From an uncultured Pelagibacteraceae bacterium (GTDB lineage: Bacteria; Pseudomonadota; Alphaproteobacteria; Pelagibacterales; Pelagibacteraceae): a stretch of 58,007 nucleotides of DNA. Below the pieces are notes generated by a model, which was not told the DNA's origin, made no database searches, and worked only from the letters and a program-made list of their open reading frames with translations. Positions 32,060 to 39,855 of the stretch are shown here, piece by piece; position 1 is the stretch's first letter, and the number at the start of each line of letters is the position of its first letter. Where the stretch lies: assembly GCA_902576765.1 (NCBI GenBank), contig CACGWH010000006.1, positions 1-58,007 of the forward strand, in the 5' to 3' direction. The position numbers and the translations under genes were made by a program.

Positions 32060-32602
32060 ATGAAAAAAATTTTATTTTTTATTTTTTTTCTTTACTCAAG
32101 TAATCTTTTTGCTGATGAAAGAGTCATTAAGCTAAATAAACTTTTTAATGATTTAAGAATTGATAATAAATCAATAAGCGCTGAAGTTGAGCAAAAAATA
32201 TGGAAGATTTGGAGCACTCACCCTAATAATGAAAGATTAACAAATATGTTAGCAGAAGGGACTGATTTAGTTAACAATCAAAAATTAAATGAAGCAATAG
32301 TAAAGTTTAGTGATGTAATAAAGTTGGATCCAAATTGGGCTGAAGCTTGGAATAAACGTGCAACAGTTTTTTATTTGATTGGTGAATACCAAAAATCCCA
32401 AAATGATATTGATAAAGTTTTAGGTTTAGAAAAAAGACATTTTGGTGCTCTAGCAGGTCAAGGTTTGGTTAATATAGAACTTCAAAATTATGAAAAAGCA
32501 ATAAAAAGCTATCAAGATGCTATGAAAATTTATCCCACTATGAATTCTGGAAAAATAATGATAAAACGTATAAAAGAACTCATTAAGGAACAATCGATTT
32601 AA
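32060..32602 (+). CDS. Secreted TPR-repeat protein
   Basis: This 180-residue protein has a signal peptide (residues 3-17, cleavage near LFA-DE) and about three TPR units: LNEAIVKFSDVIKLDPNWAEAWNKRATVFYLIGEYQKSQNDIDKVLGLEKRHFGALAGQG-type sequence and NYEKAIKSYQDAMKIYP. Periplasmic TPR proteins usually act as scaffolds. It lies 5 bases after the carbonic-anhydrase-like gene and 1 base before the protease gene, so it may be tied to envelope function. Confidence 0.82.
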   Translation: MKKILFFIFFLYSSNLFADERVIKLNKLFNDLRIDNKSISAEVEQKIWKIWSTHPNNERLTNMLAEGTDLVNNQKLNEAIVKFSDVIKLDPNWAEAWNKRATVFYLIGEYQKSQNDIDKVLGLEKRHFGALAGQGLVNIELQNYEKAIKSYQDAMKIYPTMNSGKIMIKRIKELIKEQSI

Positions 32603-32603
32603 T

Positions 32604-33716
32604 ATGCTTAGTTATCTTATCCCATTTATCATTTTAATATTAATTGTAGTTTTTATTCATGAATATGGACATTATTACTTTGCAAAACGATACGGTGTTG
32701 CTGTCACCGATTTTTCTATCGGTTTTGGAAAAGAAATTTTTGGTTGGAACGATAAATCAGGTACTAGATGGAAAATTTGTTGGATTCCACTTGGTGGATA
32801 TGTAAAATTTTTTGGTGATAGAAATGTTTTTTCTCAAGCAGATCAAGAAAAACTGATTGAAAAATACAACGAAGAAGATAGAAAAAAATTATTTGTTTTA
32901 AAACCTCTATATCAAAGAGCTTTAATTGTTTTTGGAGGACCCCTTGCAAATTTTATCTTAGCATTAGTTATTTTTTTTTCAATTTATACATTTGTTGGAA
33001 AAGACTTTACACCTGCTGTAATTAATGAAGTACAAAAAGATAGTCCTGCAATGGTAGGAGGCCTTAAACAAAATGATATCATTTTAGAAATAGATGGAAA
33101 CAAAGTCCAAAGTATTATGGATGTTTCAAAATATATCACTATGTCTACAGATGAGATTATTGATTTCAAAATAAAACGTTCTTATGATGAATTAATATTA
33201 AAGATAAAACCAAATTTAGTATTGGGAGAAGATAATCTTGGTAATAAAATAAATAAAAGAGTAGTTGGTATTAAAATAGGGGCTTACAATAATGAAATTA
33301 ATCACGTTAAATTAGGACCAGCTCAAGCAATTTATCATGCTTCATACGAAGTTTATTATGTAAGCATTTCATCCTTAAAATACATCGGCGCAATGATATT
33401 TGGAAAAGCTGACACTTCTCAATTAGGAGGACCAATCAGGATTGCTAAAATTTCAGGACAAGTTGCTGAATTTGGTGTCTTGGCTTTTATAAGTATGATG
33501 GCATATATTTCTATTAGTCTTGGTTTAATAAACTTGTTTCCAATTCCGATGCTGGATGGAGGTCATTTAATGTTTTATGCTTTTGAAAAAGTTCTAGGTC
33601 GACCGTTATCGCAAAAAACTCAGGAAGGTTTTTTTCGAATCGGTATGTTTTTATTGTTAACATTGATGTTTTTTACAACCTTCAATGATTTAAAAGACTT
33701 AGGATTATTTAAATAA
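32604..33716 (+). CDS. rseP: RseP-type site-2 intramembrane zinc metalloprotease
   Basis: This 370-residue membrane protein has the HEYGH zinc motif at residues 19-23 in the first helix, a PDZ domain (about residues 110-200; VQKDSPAMVGGLKQNDIILEIDG) and the second active-site motif NLFPIPMLDGGHL near residue 310. It cuts anti-sigma factors or leftover signal peptides within the inner membrane. Only one PDZ domain is evident, where E. coli RseP has two. In many bacteria it sits near lipid A and outer-membrane assembly genes, which are not present here. Confidence 0.93.
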   Translation: MLSYLIPFIILILIVVFIHEYGHYYFAKRYGVAVTDFSIGFGKEIFGWNDKSGTRWKICWIPLGGYVKFFGDRNVFSQADQEKLIEKYNEEDRKKLFVLKPLYQRALIVFGGPLANFILALVIFFSIYTFVGKDFTPAVINEVQKDSPAMVGGLKQNDIILEIDGNKVQSIMDVSKYITMSTDEIIDFKIKRSYDELILKIKPNLVLGEDNLGNKINKRVVGIKIGAYNNEINHVKLGPAQAIYHASYEVYYVSISSLKYIGAMIFGKADTSQLGGPIRIAKISGQVAEFGVLAFISMMAYISISLGLINLFPIPMLDGGHLMFYAFEKVLGRPLSQKTQEGFFRIGMFLLLTLMFFTTFNDLKDLGLFK

Positions 33717-33821
33717 TTTTTAAAGCTAAAATCTTAAAAAAGACAATAAAATCAACATTTTTTTGATGTTTTACAAGATATTGTGTATAAGTTTAAATTA
33801 CCTACTAAAAAAACTCTTGAT

Positions 33822-33840
33822 TTATCAACACTTTTGATAA
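33822..33840. promoter_or_regulatory. Inverted repeat before the HU gene
   Basis: TTATCAA (33822-33828) and TTGATAA (33834-33840) with a 5-base spacer lie 33 bases before the HU start, in the promoter area. It may be an operator or simply an AT-rich hairpin. Confidence 0.35.
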
Positions 33841-33873
33841 GAATACAAATAACCTAATAAAACCGGAGCTAAA

Positions 33874-34149
33874 ATGAATAAAAAACAACTAGTAGTCAAG
33901 CTTTCAAGCGCTTTAAACCTAAGTAAAGCTGATGCTGAAAGAACTTTTGACACAATAACAAACACCATTTTGGACGCTTTGAAAGGCGATGACTCAGTGA
34001 AAATAGCTGGATTTGGAACTTACAAAGTAGCTAAAAGAAAAGCTAGAGTTGGAAGAAACCCAAGAACAGGTGAGCAGATACAGATAGCTGCTTCACAAAA
34101 GGTTAAATTCTTACCTGCAAAAGCTTTAAAAGAAGTATTCAATCGATAA
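33874..34149 (+). CDS. hup: HU family DNA-binding protein
   Basis: This 91-residue protein is a typical HU: MNKKQLVVKLSSALNLSKADAE, GDSVKIAGFGTYKVAKRKARVGRNPRTGEQIQIAASQKVKF and a final ALKEVFN, including the RNPRTG beta-arm that bends DNA. It has its own promoter region and terminator, consistent with high monocistronic expression. GGAG lies 6 bases before the ATG. Confidence 0.96.
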   Translation: MNKKQLVVKLSSALNLSKADAERTFDTITNTILDALKGDDSVKIAGFGTYKVAKRKARVGRNPRTGEQIQIAASQKVKFLPAKALKEVFNR

Positions 34150-34157
34150 TCATCATT

Positions 34158-34193
34158 AACAGCCTTAATGCATAAAAACCATTAAGGCTGTTT
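34158..34193 (+). terminator. Rho-independent terminator of the HU gene
   Basis: AACAGCCTTAATG (34158-34170) and CATTAAGGCTGTT (34180-34192) form a perfect 13-bp stem with a 9-base loop, followed by TTTCTAT. Confidence 0.88.
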
Positions 34194-34195
34194 CT

Positions 34196-34214
34196 ATATG
34201 CAAATACTGCATAT
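34196..34214. promoter_or_regulatory. Palindrome upstream of the ammonium transporter gene
   Basis: ATATGCA (34196-34202) / TGCATAT (34208-34214) with a 5-base spacer AATAC is a perfect 7-bp inverted repeat 71 bases before the amt ATG. It is not NtrC-like in spacing but is a credible operator. Confidence 0.45.
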
Positions 34215-34285
34215 CCAGTTTTCCTAATCAGCGTTAGTTTTTAAATTTAATAAAAATATAACCACTCTTTTAACAGGGAGGTCTT

Positions 34286-35587
34286 ATGACTAAATTAATA
34301 AAAATAATAAGTGCACCACTTATTAGTTTAATTTTTTTATTAAACATGAGTAGTGCAGGTATGGCAGAAACTACGGTATCTGCTGAAGTAGGATTTATAT
34401 TTAACACCCTATTATTCTTAATTTGCGGATTTTTAGTAATGTTTATGGCTGCTGGATTTGCAATGTTAGAGTCAGGAATGGTTACATCAAAAAGTGTATC
34501 CGTTATCTGTGCAAAAAACATAGGGTTATTTTCAATTGCAGGTATAATGTTTTGGCTAGTTGGTTACAACTTAGCTTATGGAATTGATCCAGGTGGGTAT
34601 ATCGGAAAATTTATTCCATGGGCAGATGGTAGTAAAATAGATACAGGCTACGCTGATGGTTCAGATTGGTACTTCCAAATGGTATTTTGTGCCACAACAG
34701 TTTCAATTGTTTCAGGAACAATGGCTGAGAGAATTAAATTATGGCCATTCTTTACATTTGCTGCAATTCTTTCAGGGATTATTTATCCAATCGTAATGGG
34801 TTGGCAGTGGGGTGGAGGCTGGTTAGCAGCATTAGGTTTTTCTGATTTTGCTGGTTCAACTTTAGTACACTCAACTGGTGGTGCAGCGGCTTTGGCTGGC
34901 GCAATGATAATTGGTCCAAGATTAGGTAGATTTACCAAATCTGGAGCTCCAGCTCCACTTAAACCGTTTGCTGCTTCATCAATTCCTTTAGTAACAATTG
35001 GTGTATTCATCTTATGGCTAGGTTGGTTTGGCTTTAATGGTGGTTCGCAATTAGCGATGGGAACTGCTGCTGATGCAATAGCGGTATCTAAAATATTTAT
35101 TAATACATTCCTTGCTGGTGCAGGTGGAGTACTTGGTGCAGCAACAATAACAAGATTACATTTTGGTAAAACAGATGTAGTTCAAATGTTAAATGGATGT
35201 ATTGGTGGTTTAGTAGCAATAACAGCTGAGCCTTTATTACCATCACCTTTTGCAGCAATTTTAATTGGTGCTGTTGGTGGTTTAATAGTGGTTTATGGTA
35301 CAAAACTATTATTCTCATTAAAAATTGATGATGTAGTTGGTGCTATTCCTGCACACTTATTTGCAGGTATTTGGGGTACATTAATTGTTCCTGCTACAAA
35401 CACTGGTGCAAATTTTAGTACACAGTTAATTGGAGTATTATCAGTAAACATATTTGTTTTCATAGTTGCTTACATTGCGTTCAGCGCTATCAAAGCAACA
35501 ATTGGCCTAAGGTTAAGTAAAGAAGGAGAAACCAAAGGTACTGATGTTACTGAAACTGGCGTAATTGCATATGCAATTCGTGACTAA
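34286..35587 (+). CDS. amt: Ammonium transporter (Amt family)
   Basis: The 433-residue protein starts with a cleavable signal-like segment (MSSAGMAETT) followed by eleven helices with Amt hallmarks: FLICGFLVMFMAAGFAMLESGMV, DWYFQMVFCATTVSIVSGTMAERIKLW, HSTGGAAALAGAMIIGPRLGRF (the first pore histidine region), GWFGFNGGSQLA and GAIPAHLFAGIWGTL (second histidine). It imports ammonium across the inner membrane. No glnK/glnB gene is adjacent, unlike the common glnK-amt arrangement. A good ribosome site GGGAGG lies 8 bases upstream. Confidence 0.96.
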   Translation: MTKLIKIISAPLISLIFLLNMSSAGMAETTVSAEVGFIFNTLLFLICGFLVMFMAAGFAMLESGMVTSKSVSVICAKNIGLFSIAGIMFWLVGYNLAYGIDPGGYIGKFIPWADGSKIDTGYADGSDWYFQMVFCATTVSIVSGTMAERIKLWPFFTFAAILSGIIYPIVMGWQWGGGWLAALGFSDFAGSTLVHSTGGAAALAGAMIIGPRLGRFTKSGAPAPLKPFAASSIPLVTIGVFILWLGWFGFNGGSQLAMGTAADAIAVSKIFINTFLAGAGGVLGAATITRLHFGKTDVVQMLNGCIGGLVAITAEPLLPSPFAAILIGAVGGLIVVYGTKLLFSLKIDDVVGAIPAHLFAGIWGTLIVPATNTGANFSTQLIGVLSVNIFVFIVAYIAFSAIKATIGLRLSKEGETKGTDVTETGVIAYAIRD

Positions 35588-35604
35588 TTGTTAACAAAAC
35601 AATA

Positions 35605-35656
35605 AGGGGACTCTTCGCTCTCTGTATCTCCGCGATTACTCATCGGAGGGTCCCCT
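35605..35656 (+). other. Long GC-rich hairpin after amt
   Basis: AGGGGACTCTTCG (35605-35617) pairs with CGGAGGGTCCCCT (35644-35656) over 13 bp including two G-U pairs, with a 26-base loop. An inner CTCCG in the loop can compete for CGGAG. No T-run follows. GC content is strikingly above the surroundings, so it is a probable functional RNA structure or transcript-end stabiliser. Confidence 0.6.
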
Positions 35657-35686
35657 AAAAACTTTACTTCCTCTAGTTAGTTAAAG

Positions 35687-35717
35687 AAAAAAGCCCTCTC
35701 CCTCAGGGGGCTTTTTT
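35687..35717. terminator. Bidirectional terminator between amt and the glycosyltransferase gene
   Basis: AAAAAAGCCC (35687-35696) and GGGCTTTTTT (35708-35717) form a hairpin flanked by A and T runs on opposite strands, the standard shape of a terminator working both ways for convergent genes. Confidence 0.88.
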
Positions 35718-36684
35718 ATTTATTCTCATCCCATAATTTCTTGTAATCAATAAATGGTGCTAAACCGTAACTTGAATTAATATTAGTCATATGAAGAGAT
35801 AAACTTTTGAGTGGAGATAAACATATTTCTTTTTCATAAATTTCATTAATATATTTTTCAAAAGGTTCATTACGATCTAGACAGGTTTTTTCGAAATTTC
35901 CCCAGTATTTATTGAGTAAATACTTACTTGTCATAAAGGTACAAAGAGTTTTGTTAACAGTTCTCCAGTGTCTTTTATTACCAATTAATATATTAGTTTT
36001 TTCATTGCTCATGTACAAATAAGGGTAATCGGAAGGACATATAAAGATATCTTTATTTAGTTGTGATGCTATTCTTTCGTAACTCGCAACCATTTCTTCT
36101 AACATAGGTTCAAAATGTAAATAATCGTCCTCAACAAAAAAAATTAAATCTTCGCTTTGATCCCAACCAATTTTAAAACTTTTCATAAGGCTCGCTAAAT
36201 TTGAAAATGTTTCTTTTGATTTTTGCTCTTTAATTAATTCTTTATAATCATCATGATTGAGAGGAACCAATTCAATGTTTTTATCTTTTATTAGTTTTGT
36301 TATTCTATCGAGATTTTCATCTTTTGAATTATCATCAATAATAAAAGTTTTAATTTTGATTTTTGGATATTTATTTTGACAAAAATTAATTGATTTAATC
36401 AAAGATTTAATTGAGCGATAAGAATACTCTATTTTAGGTTGCTCAAATAACCTTTTTTTATTCTGGTCCCAAATTTCTACTTCAGTGTTCATTCTAATTA
36501 TAATTGAGATTGATTTCACGTTTCTAGAAATTTTTACCTCACCTAAAGGCAAAACTATCGATTTTTCATTTAATAATGAGAGATCTTCATTCAATTCTTT
36601 ATCAAGTGTTGGTGAATAAAATTGATTTTGATCAATAATTTCAAAACCTAAAATTTTTGCTAATTTGATGAAAAGTTTTTTCAT
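35716..36684 (-). CDS. Family 2 (GT-A) glycosyltransferase-like protein
   Basis: This 322-residue protein shows a GT-A fold: a strand SISIIIRMNTEVEIWDQ, then YPKIKIKTFIIDDNSKDENLDRI (nucleotide-sugar loop), and DLIFFVEDDYLHFEPMLEEMVASYE, the DxD-like metal site. The C-terminal half (KTLCTFMTSKYLLNKYW and on) is not recognised. It is cytoplasmic with no membrane segment and would add a sugar to an unknown acceptor. Confidence 0.75.
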   Translation of the reverse strand: MKKLFIKLAKILGFEIIDQNQFYSPTLDKELNEDLSLLNEKSIVLPLGEVKISRNVKSISIIIRMNTEVEIWDQNKKRLFEQPKIEYSYRSIKSLIKSINFCQNKYPKIKIKTFIIDDNSKDENLDRITKLIKDKNIELVPLNHDDYKELIKEQKSKETFSNLASLMKSFKIGWDQSEDLIFFVEDDYLHFEPMLEEMVASYERIASQLNKDIFICPSDYPYLYMSNEKTNILIGNKRHWRTVNKTLCTFMTSKYLLNKYWGNFEKTCLDRNEPFEKYINEIYEKEICLSPLKSLSLHMTNINSSYGLAPFIDYKKLWDENK

Positions 36685-36720
36685 ATAATTTTAATTTATG
36701 ATATAGATATTTACAGTATA

Positions 36721-37104
36721 ATGGCAATTAAATCATCTCAAACCCTGGTATCAGAAGCTCTTCAAGAAATAAAAACAATATCTACTGATGCTGCCCACAA
36801 AATGTTTAGCGAGAATAAGTGTAATTTGATTGATATTAGAGATATTAGAGAACTTCAAAAAGAAGGACAAGTTGAGGGTGCAAATCATATACCAAGAGGA
36901 ATGCTAGAATTTTGGCTAGACCCTGAAAGTATTTATTTCAAAGAAGGAAAACTTGATTTAAAAAAAGAAATGGTTTTATTTTGTGCAGGTGGGCTAAGGT
37001 CAGCTTTAGCTGCAAAATCGCTAAAAGATATGGGATTTGAGAAAGTATCTCATATAGATGGTGGTTTCGGAGCAATAAAACAAAGTAAATTTAAAGTTAT
37101 CTAA
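36721..37104 (+). CDS. Rhodanese-like domain protein
   Basis: The 127-residue single-domain protein has the rhodanese features NLIDIRDIRELQKEGQVEGANHIPRGMLEF and the active-site loop FCAGGLRSALAAKSL, with the catalytic cysteine in LFCAGGLRS. Family members move sulfane sulfur or act as sulfur carriers. It is convergent with the isomerase gene, overlapping by 4 bases. Confidence 0.9.
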   Translation: MAIKSSQTLVSEALQEIKTISTDAAHKMFSENKCNLIDIRDIRELQKEGQVEGANHIPRGMLEFWLDPESIYFKEGKLDLKKEMVLFCAGGLRSALAAKSLKDMGFEKVSHIDGGFGAIKQSKFKVI

Positions 37105-37685
37105 GATCTGTATTCATCTAAAGCATAATCTAATCTATCTTGTCCCCAAAAAATTTTATTATTTACTACAAAGGTTGGAGCACCGAAAATATCTTTTTCA
37201 AAAGCATTGCTTGTTAAATCTATTAATCTTTCTTTAATTTTTTGGTTTTGAATTTCTTCAAAAAAAAAATCCTTATCAATTGAGCATTTTTTCAATATAT
37301 TTTCTACGTTTTCTTTTTTTTCTAAATCAACATTTTCTTTCCAATAATAATCAAAGCATAAATCAAAAAATTTTGTTTTTAATTCTTTATTAATAGTCAA
37401 GTATCCACGCATTAATTGTAACGAATTAATCGGAAATTTAACATTCCATTTAAATTCAATATTATTTTTTTTTGCAACTAATTCACAATCATTTTTCATA
37501 TTTTTCATTTTTCTTTCATTGAATGCAGGAGCAGTTATACCCCCAAGCTTGTGAAGTCCTCCCAAGAGAATAGGTTTATAAATAATATTTATATTTTTAT
37601 AATCACTCAATTTTTTTAATTTTTTATATGCTAGAAAAGAATACGGGCTTATAAAATCAAAGTAAAAATCAACTGATTTAGTCAT
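37101..37685 (-). CDS. DsbA-fold 2-hydroxychromene-2-carboxylate isomerase family protein
   Basis: This 194-residue protein matches the kappa-class GST/HCCA isomerase family: VDFYFDFISPYSFLAYKKL at the N-terminus (SPYSF glutathione site), IIYKPILLGGLHKLGG and a C-terminal GAPTFVVNNKIFWGQDRLD. Such enzymes are glutathione-dependent isomerases or oxidoreductases. The stop overlaps the rhodanese gene and the start overlaps the ABA4-like gene by 8 bases. Confidence 0.9.
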   Translation of the reverse strand: MTKSVDFYFDFISPYSFLAYKKLKKLSDYKNINIIYKPILLGGLHKLGGITAPAFNERKMKNMKNDCELVAKKNNIEFKWNVKFPINSLQLMRGYLTINKELKTKFFDLCFDYYWKENVDLEKKENVENILKKCSIDKDFFFEEIQNQKIKERLIDLTSNAFEKDIFGAPTFVVNNKIFWGQDRLDYALDEYRS

Positions 37686-38151
37686 ATAAATTTATATTTT
37701 TGGCATAAAAAATTCTTATCAGCCAATAAAAAAATAAACCGATAGGACCAATTAAGTAAGTAATAATAAGTGGAATTGATATTAAAATTTTATTAATAGA
37801 GAGTTTTTGTGAGTCTCTAACTATCCAACCCCCAGTAAATAAGTTGATAGATATAAAGTGTATCCAAAATGTCATAAGATACAATTTATCAGTAAATAGT
37901 TCAGATAAGTGATTGATACCAAGATAAAGACTAAAGTTGTTATCAAAATTATATGAGTTCAAATATGATTTATATAAAATAAAAACATAGCAACCGCTTA
38001 AAATTAAAATTGGAAATATTGATGTTACAAAATATCTTGAAAGGTTCGAATTTGGGAAAAAAATCAACACTATCCAGAAAGGCAAAACACCTAAATTCAC
38101 CCAATAGTAGAGCATTTCAATAGTGAAATAATTATAAATTTCTTCGATCAT
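37678..38151 (-). CDS. ABA4-like (DUF4281) membrane protein
   Basis: This 157-residue membrane protein has four hydrophobic helices and the ABA4-like features LYYWVNLGVLPFWIVLIFFPNS, HLSELFTDKLYLMTFWIHFISINLFTGGWIVRDSQ and GPIGLFFYWLIR. The plant homologue ABA4 takes part in neoxanthin formation; bacterial members have no defined role. It is coupled to the isomerase gene by an 8-base overlap. Confidence 0.82.
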   Translation of the reverse strand: MIEEIYNYFTIEMLYYWVNLGVLPFWIVLIFFPNSNLSRYFVTSIFPILILSGCYVFILYKSYLNSYNFDNNFSLYLGINHLSELFTDKLYLMTFWIHFISINLFTGGWIVRDSQKLSINKILISIPLIITYLIGPIGLFFYWLIRIFYAKNINLYD

Positions 38152-38179
38152 TTAAAAATATATTATATTAAATCTATTC

Positions 38180-38743
38180 ATGATTCCTATAAGAAATAAA
38201 AAAAAAACCTTAGAGATGACAGTTGAAGAAATGAGAAATTTTGCATTTACTTATGTTGAAAAGTACGCACCTTCTAAGCAACAGCTTAAAACTTACCTTT
38301 TAAAAAAATATCTAAAATATTCAGTGCCAAATGTTAAAAAAAAAGATGTTACAGATTTGATTGATATTGTTCTCTCAGATTTAGAAAAAAATAAATTTAT
38401 TAATGATAAGTTTTATTCTGAAAGTAAGGCAAAAAGTATGATTCAAAGAGGCAGTTCAATTAATAAAATTAGAAGTTATTTAATTGGTAAAGGAATTAAT
38501 GATAGGTTTATAACCGATACAGTTAACAATATTCGAGACCAAAATTCTGACCAAGATTTTTTTTCAGCAATAAAAATTTGTAAAAAGAAAAGAATTGGAC
38601 CAGCTCGAACTGAAGATAACAGACCTTTATTTTACAAAAAGGATATATCTTTATTGGCAAGAAATGGATTTGATTTTGAAACTTCAAAAAAAGTGATGGA
38701 TATCAAGAAAGATGATTTTCTTAAGATTATAAAATTACTTTAA
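38180..38743 (+). CDS. recX: RecX-like regulatory protein
   Basis: This 187-residue protein consists of three-helix repeats as in RecX: RNFAFTYVEKYAPSKQQLKTYLLKKY, LEKNKFINDKFYSESKAKSMIQRGSSINKIRSYLIGKGI and RNGFDFETSKKVM. It would modulate RecA filament growth. The sequence is weakly conserved, as usual for SAR11 RecX. It is convergent with a small ORF, overlapping it by 9 bases. Confidence 0.75.
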   Translation: MIPIRNKKKTLEMTVEEMRNFAFTYVEKYAPSKQQLKTYLLKKYLKYSVPNVKKKDVTDLIDIVLSDLEKNKFINDKFYSESKAKSMIQRGSSINKIRSYLIGKGINDRFITDTVNNIRDQNSDQDFFSAIKICKKKRIGPARTEDNRPLFYKKDISLLARNGFDFETSKKVMDIKKDDFLKIIKLL

Positions 38744-38878
38744 TTTTTTATCTTTTTCTTTCTCTACAAGATAATTTATCTTATTTTTGATATAATTTTT
38801 TACCATAACAAATACAATCAATCCAAAAATTGAAACTGAAACAATAATAATTAAAATAGTTCTTAATTGTTCATCCAT
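38735..38878 (-). CDS. Small single-helix membrane protein coupled to cysQ
   Basis: This 47-residue ORF (MDEQLRTILIIIVSVSIFGL at the start) has one membrane helix (about residues 6-25) and a lysine/glutamate-rich cytoplasmic tail. The ATG overlaps the stop of the cysQ-like gene by one base (TAATG), supporting translation by coupling. No known family. Confidence 0.5.
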   Translation of the reverse strand: MDEQLRTILIIIVSVSIFGLIVFVMVKNYIKNKINYLVEKEKDKKLK

Positions 38879-39651
38879 TATAAAATATTTTTACTTTTTA
38901 AAATCAAACTAGGATTTTTAAAATCTTTTTTTCCATAAAGAATTTCTTTACCGTTGAAATCTGTCACATTTCCTCCTGAATGTTTTAAAATTGCATGTCC
39001 AGCAGCTATATCCCATTCACAAGCTCTAGGTTCTGCTACATATCCATCAAATTCACCAGAAGCTATGACACAAAATTTCAATGAACTTTTCATTTTTACA
39101 AATTCTTTTACATTTAATGTTTTATGTATTTTTTCAATTTCAGGTTTGATTTTATTTGAATAAGAAACAAACTTAATTTTATTTTTATCAAAATTTTCTG
39201 AATTTCCTAGCTCAATTGGTTTTCCATTAATTAATTCAAATGCAAAGTTATTTCCATATGAATAAAACATTCTTTTTTTTCCTGGCGCATTAATTAAACC
39301 AGCAGCAGGTTTTTTATTTACTATAAGTCCAGCATTAATAGTAAATTCATCAAGATTATTAATATAATCATAAGTTCCATCAATAGGATCAATTAACCAG
39401 AAATCATTTAAATTTTTGATTGATTTATTATCTGATGATTCCTCAGATATTATTGGAATCTGAGGTGTAAGTTCTTTTATTTTTTTTGTAATTATTTTAT
39501 TAACCTCCATATCACCATTAGTAACTGGAGTATTGTCAGATTTTACTTTTTTTGTAAGACCTTGATTTCTAAGCTCTAATGAAATTTTGCCAGCATATAA
39601 AAAAGTATCTAATAAATTTTCAACAATTTCTTGAATGTTAATTTTGGTCAT
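38878..39651 (-). CDS. cysQ: 3'(2'),5'-bisphosphate nucleotidase (CysQ)
   Basis: This 257-residue inositol-monophosphatase-fold protein has the metal-binding motifs ISEESSDN (first acidic site), WLIDPIDGTYDYIN (DPIDGT) and ACEWDIAAGHAIL (the C-terminal WDxAAG). CysQ removes 3'-phosphate from PAP, recycling AMP in sulfate-activation metabolism. It lies in a minus-strand run with a DUF3553 gene (14-base overlap) and the small membrane protein. An inositol monophosphatase is the alternative; the short EESS form is CysQ-like. Confidence 0.88.
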   Translation of the reverse strand: MTKINIQEIVENLLDTFLYAGKISLELRNQGLTKKVKSDNTPVTNGDMEVNKIITKKIKELTPQIPIISEESSDNKSIKNLNDFWLIDPIDGTYDYINNLDEFTINAGLIVNKKPAAGLINAPGKKRMFYSYGNNFAFELINGKPIELGNSENFDKNKIKFVSYSNKIKPEIEKIHKTLNVKEFVKMKSSLKFCVIASGEFDGYVAEPRACEWDIAAGHAILKHSGGNVTDFNGKEILYGKKDFKNPSLILKSKNIL

Positions 39652-39814
39652 TTATTTTTTTTAGTTCAATGTTTTCTGCATTAATCACTTTTTTTCCCAC
39701 ATTTTCAAAATTTACAGTGACCTTTTGTTTGATTATTGATTGTACTTGGCCAATTCCCCATTCTTTATTGTTTGGATTATAAACTTTGTCACCTGGTTCA
39801 AAATCAAAAATCAT
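39638..39814 (-). CDS. DUF3553 family protein
   Basis: A 58-residue ORF overlooked by length cut-offs: [20 protein letters not shown] at the start, then [23 protein letters not shown]. This is the DUF3553 pattern (PGD.V.HP...WG.GQVQS...TVNFE..GKK), a small SH3-like fold resembling the UvrD/CarD interaction domain. It overlaps cysQ by 14 bases, so both are translated from one message. Confidence 0.85.
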   Translation of the reverse strand: MIFDFEPGDKVYNPNNKEWGIGQVQSIIKQKVTVNFENVGKKVINAENIELKKINDQN

Positions 39815-39855
39815 TTAACTTAACTTATATTAGAAATAAGTATAAATACCATCAA

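Noticed and set aside
33721..33873. Short ORFs between rseP and the HU gene
   Set aside because: Only about 23 codons from the best ATG and no ribosome site; the stretch reads as the HU promoter region.
35605..35656. Resemblance of the minus-strand sequence CCGATGAG to a hammerhead ribozyme core
   Set aside because: The rest of the conserved core and the required stems are not present.
39736..39855. N-terminal extension of MnmA from a TTG
   Set aside because: Lies antisense to the convincing DUF3553 gene and is absent from the MnmA family; the ATG at 39856 fits.
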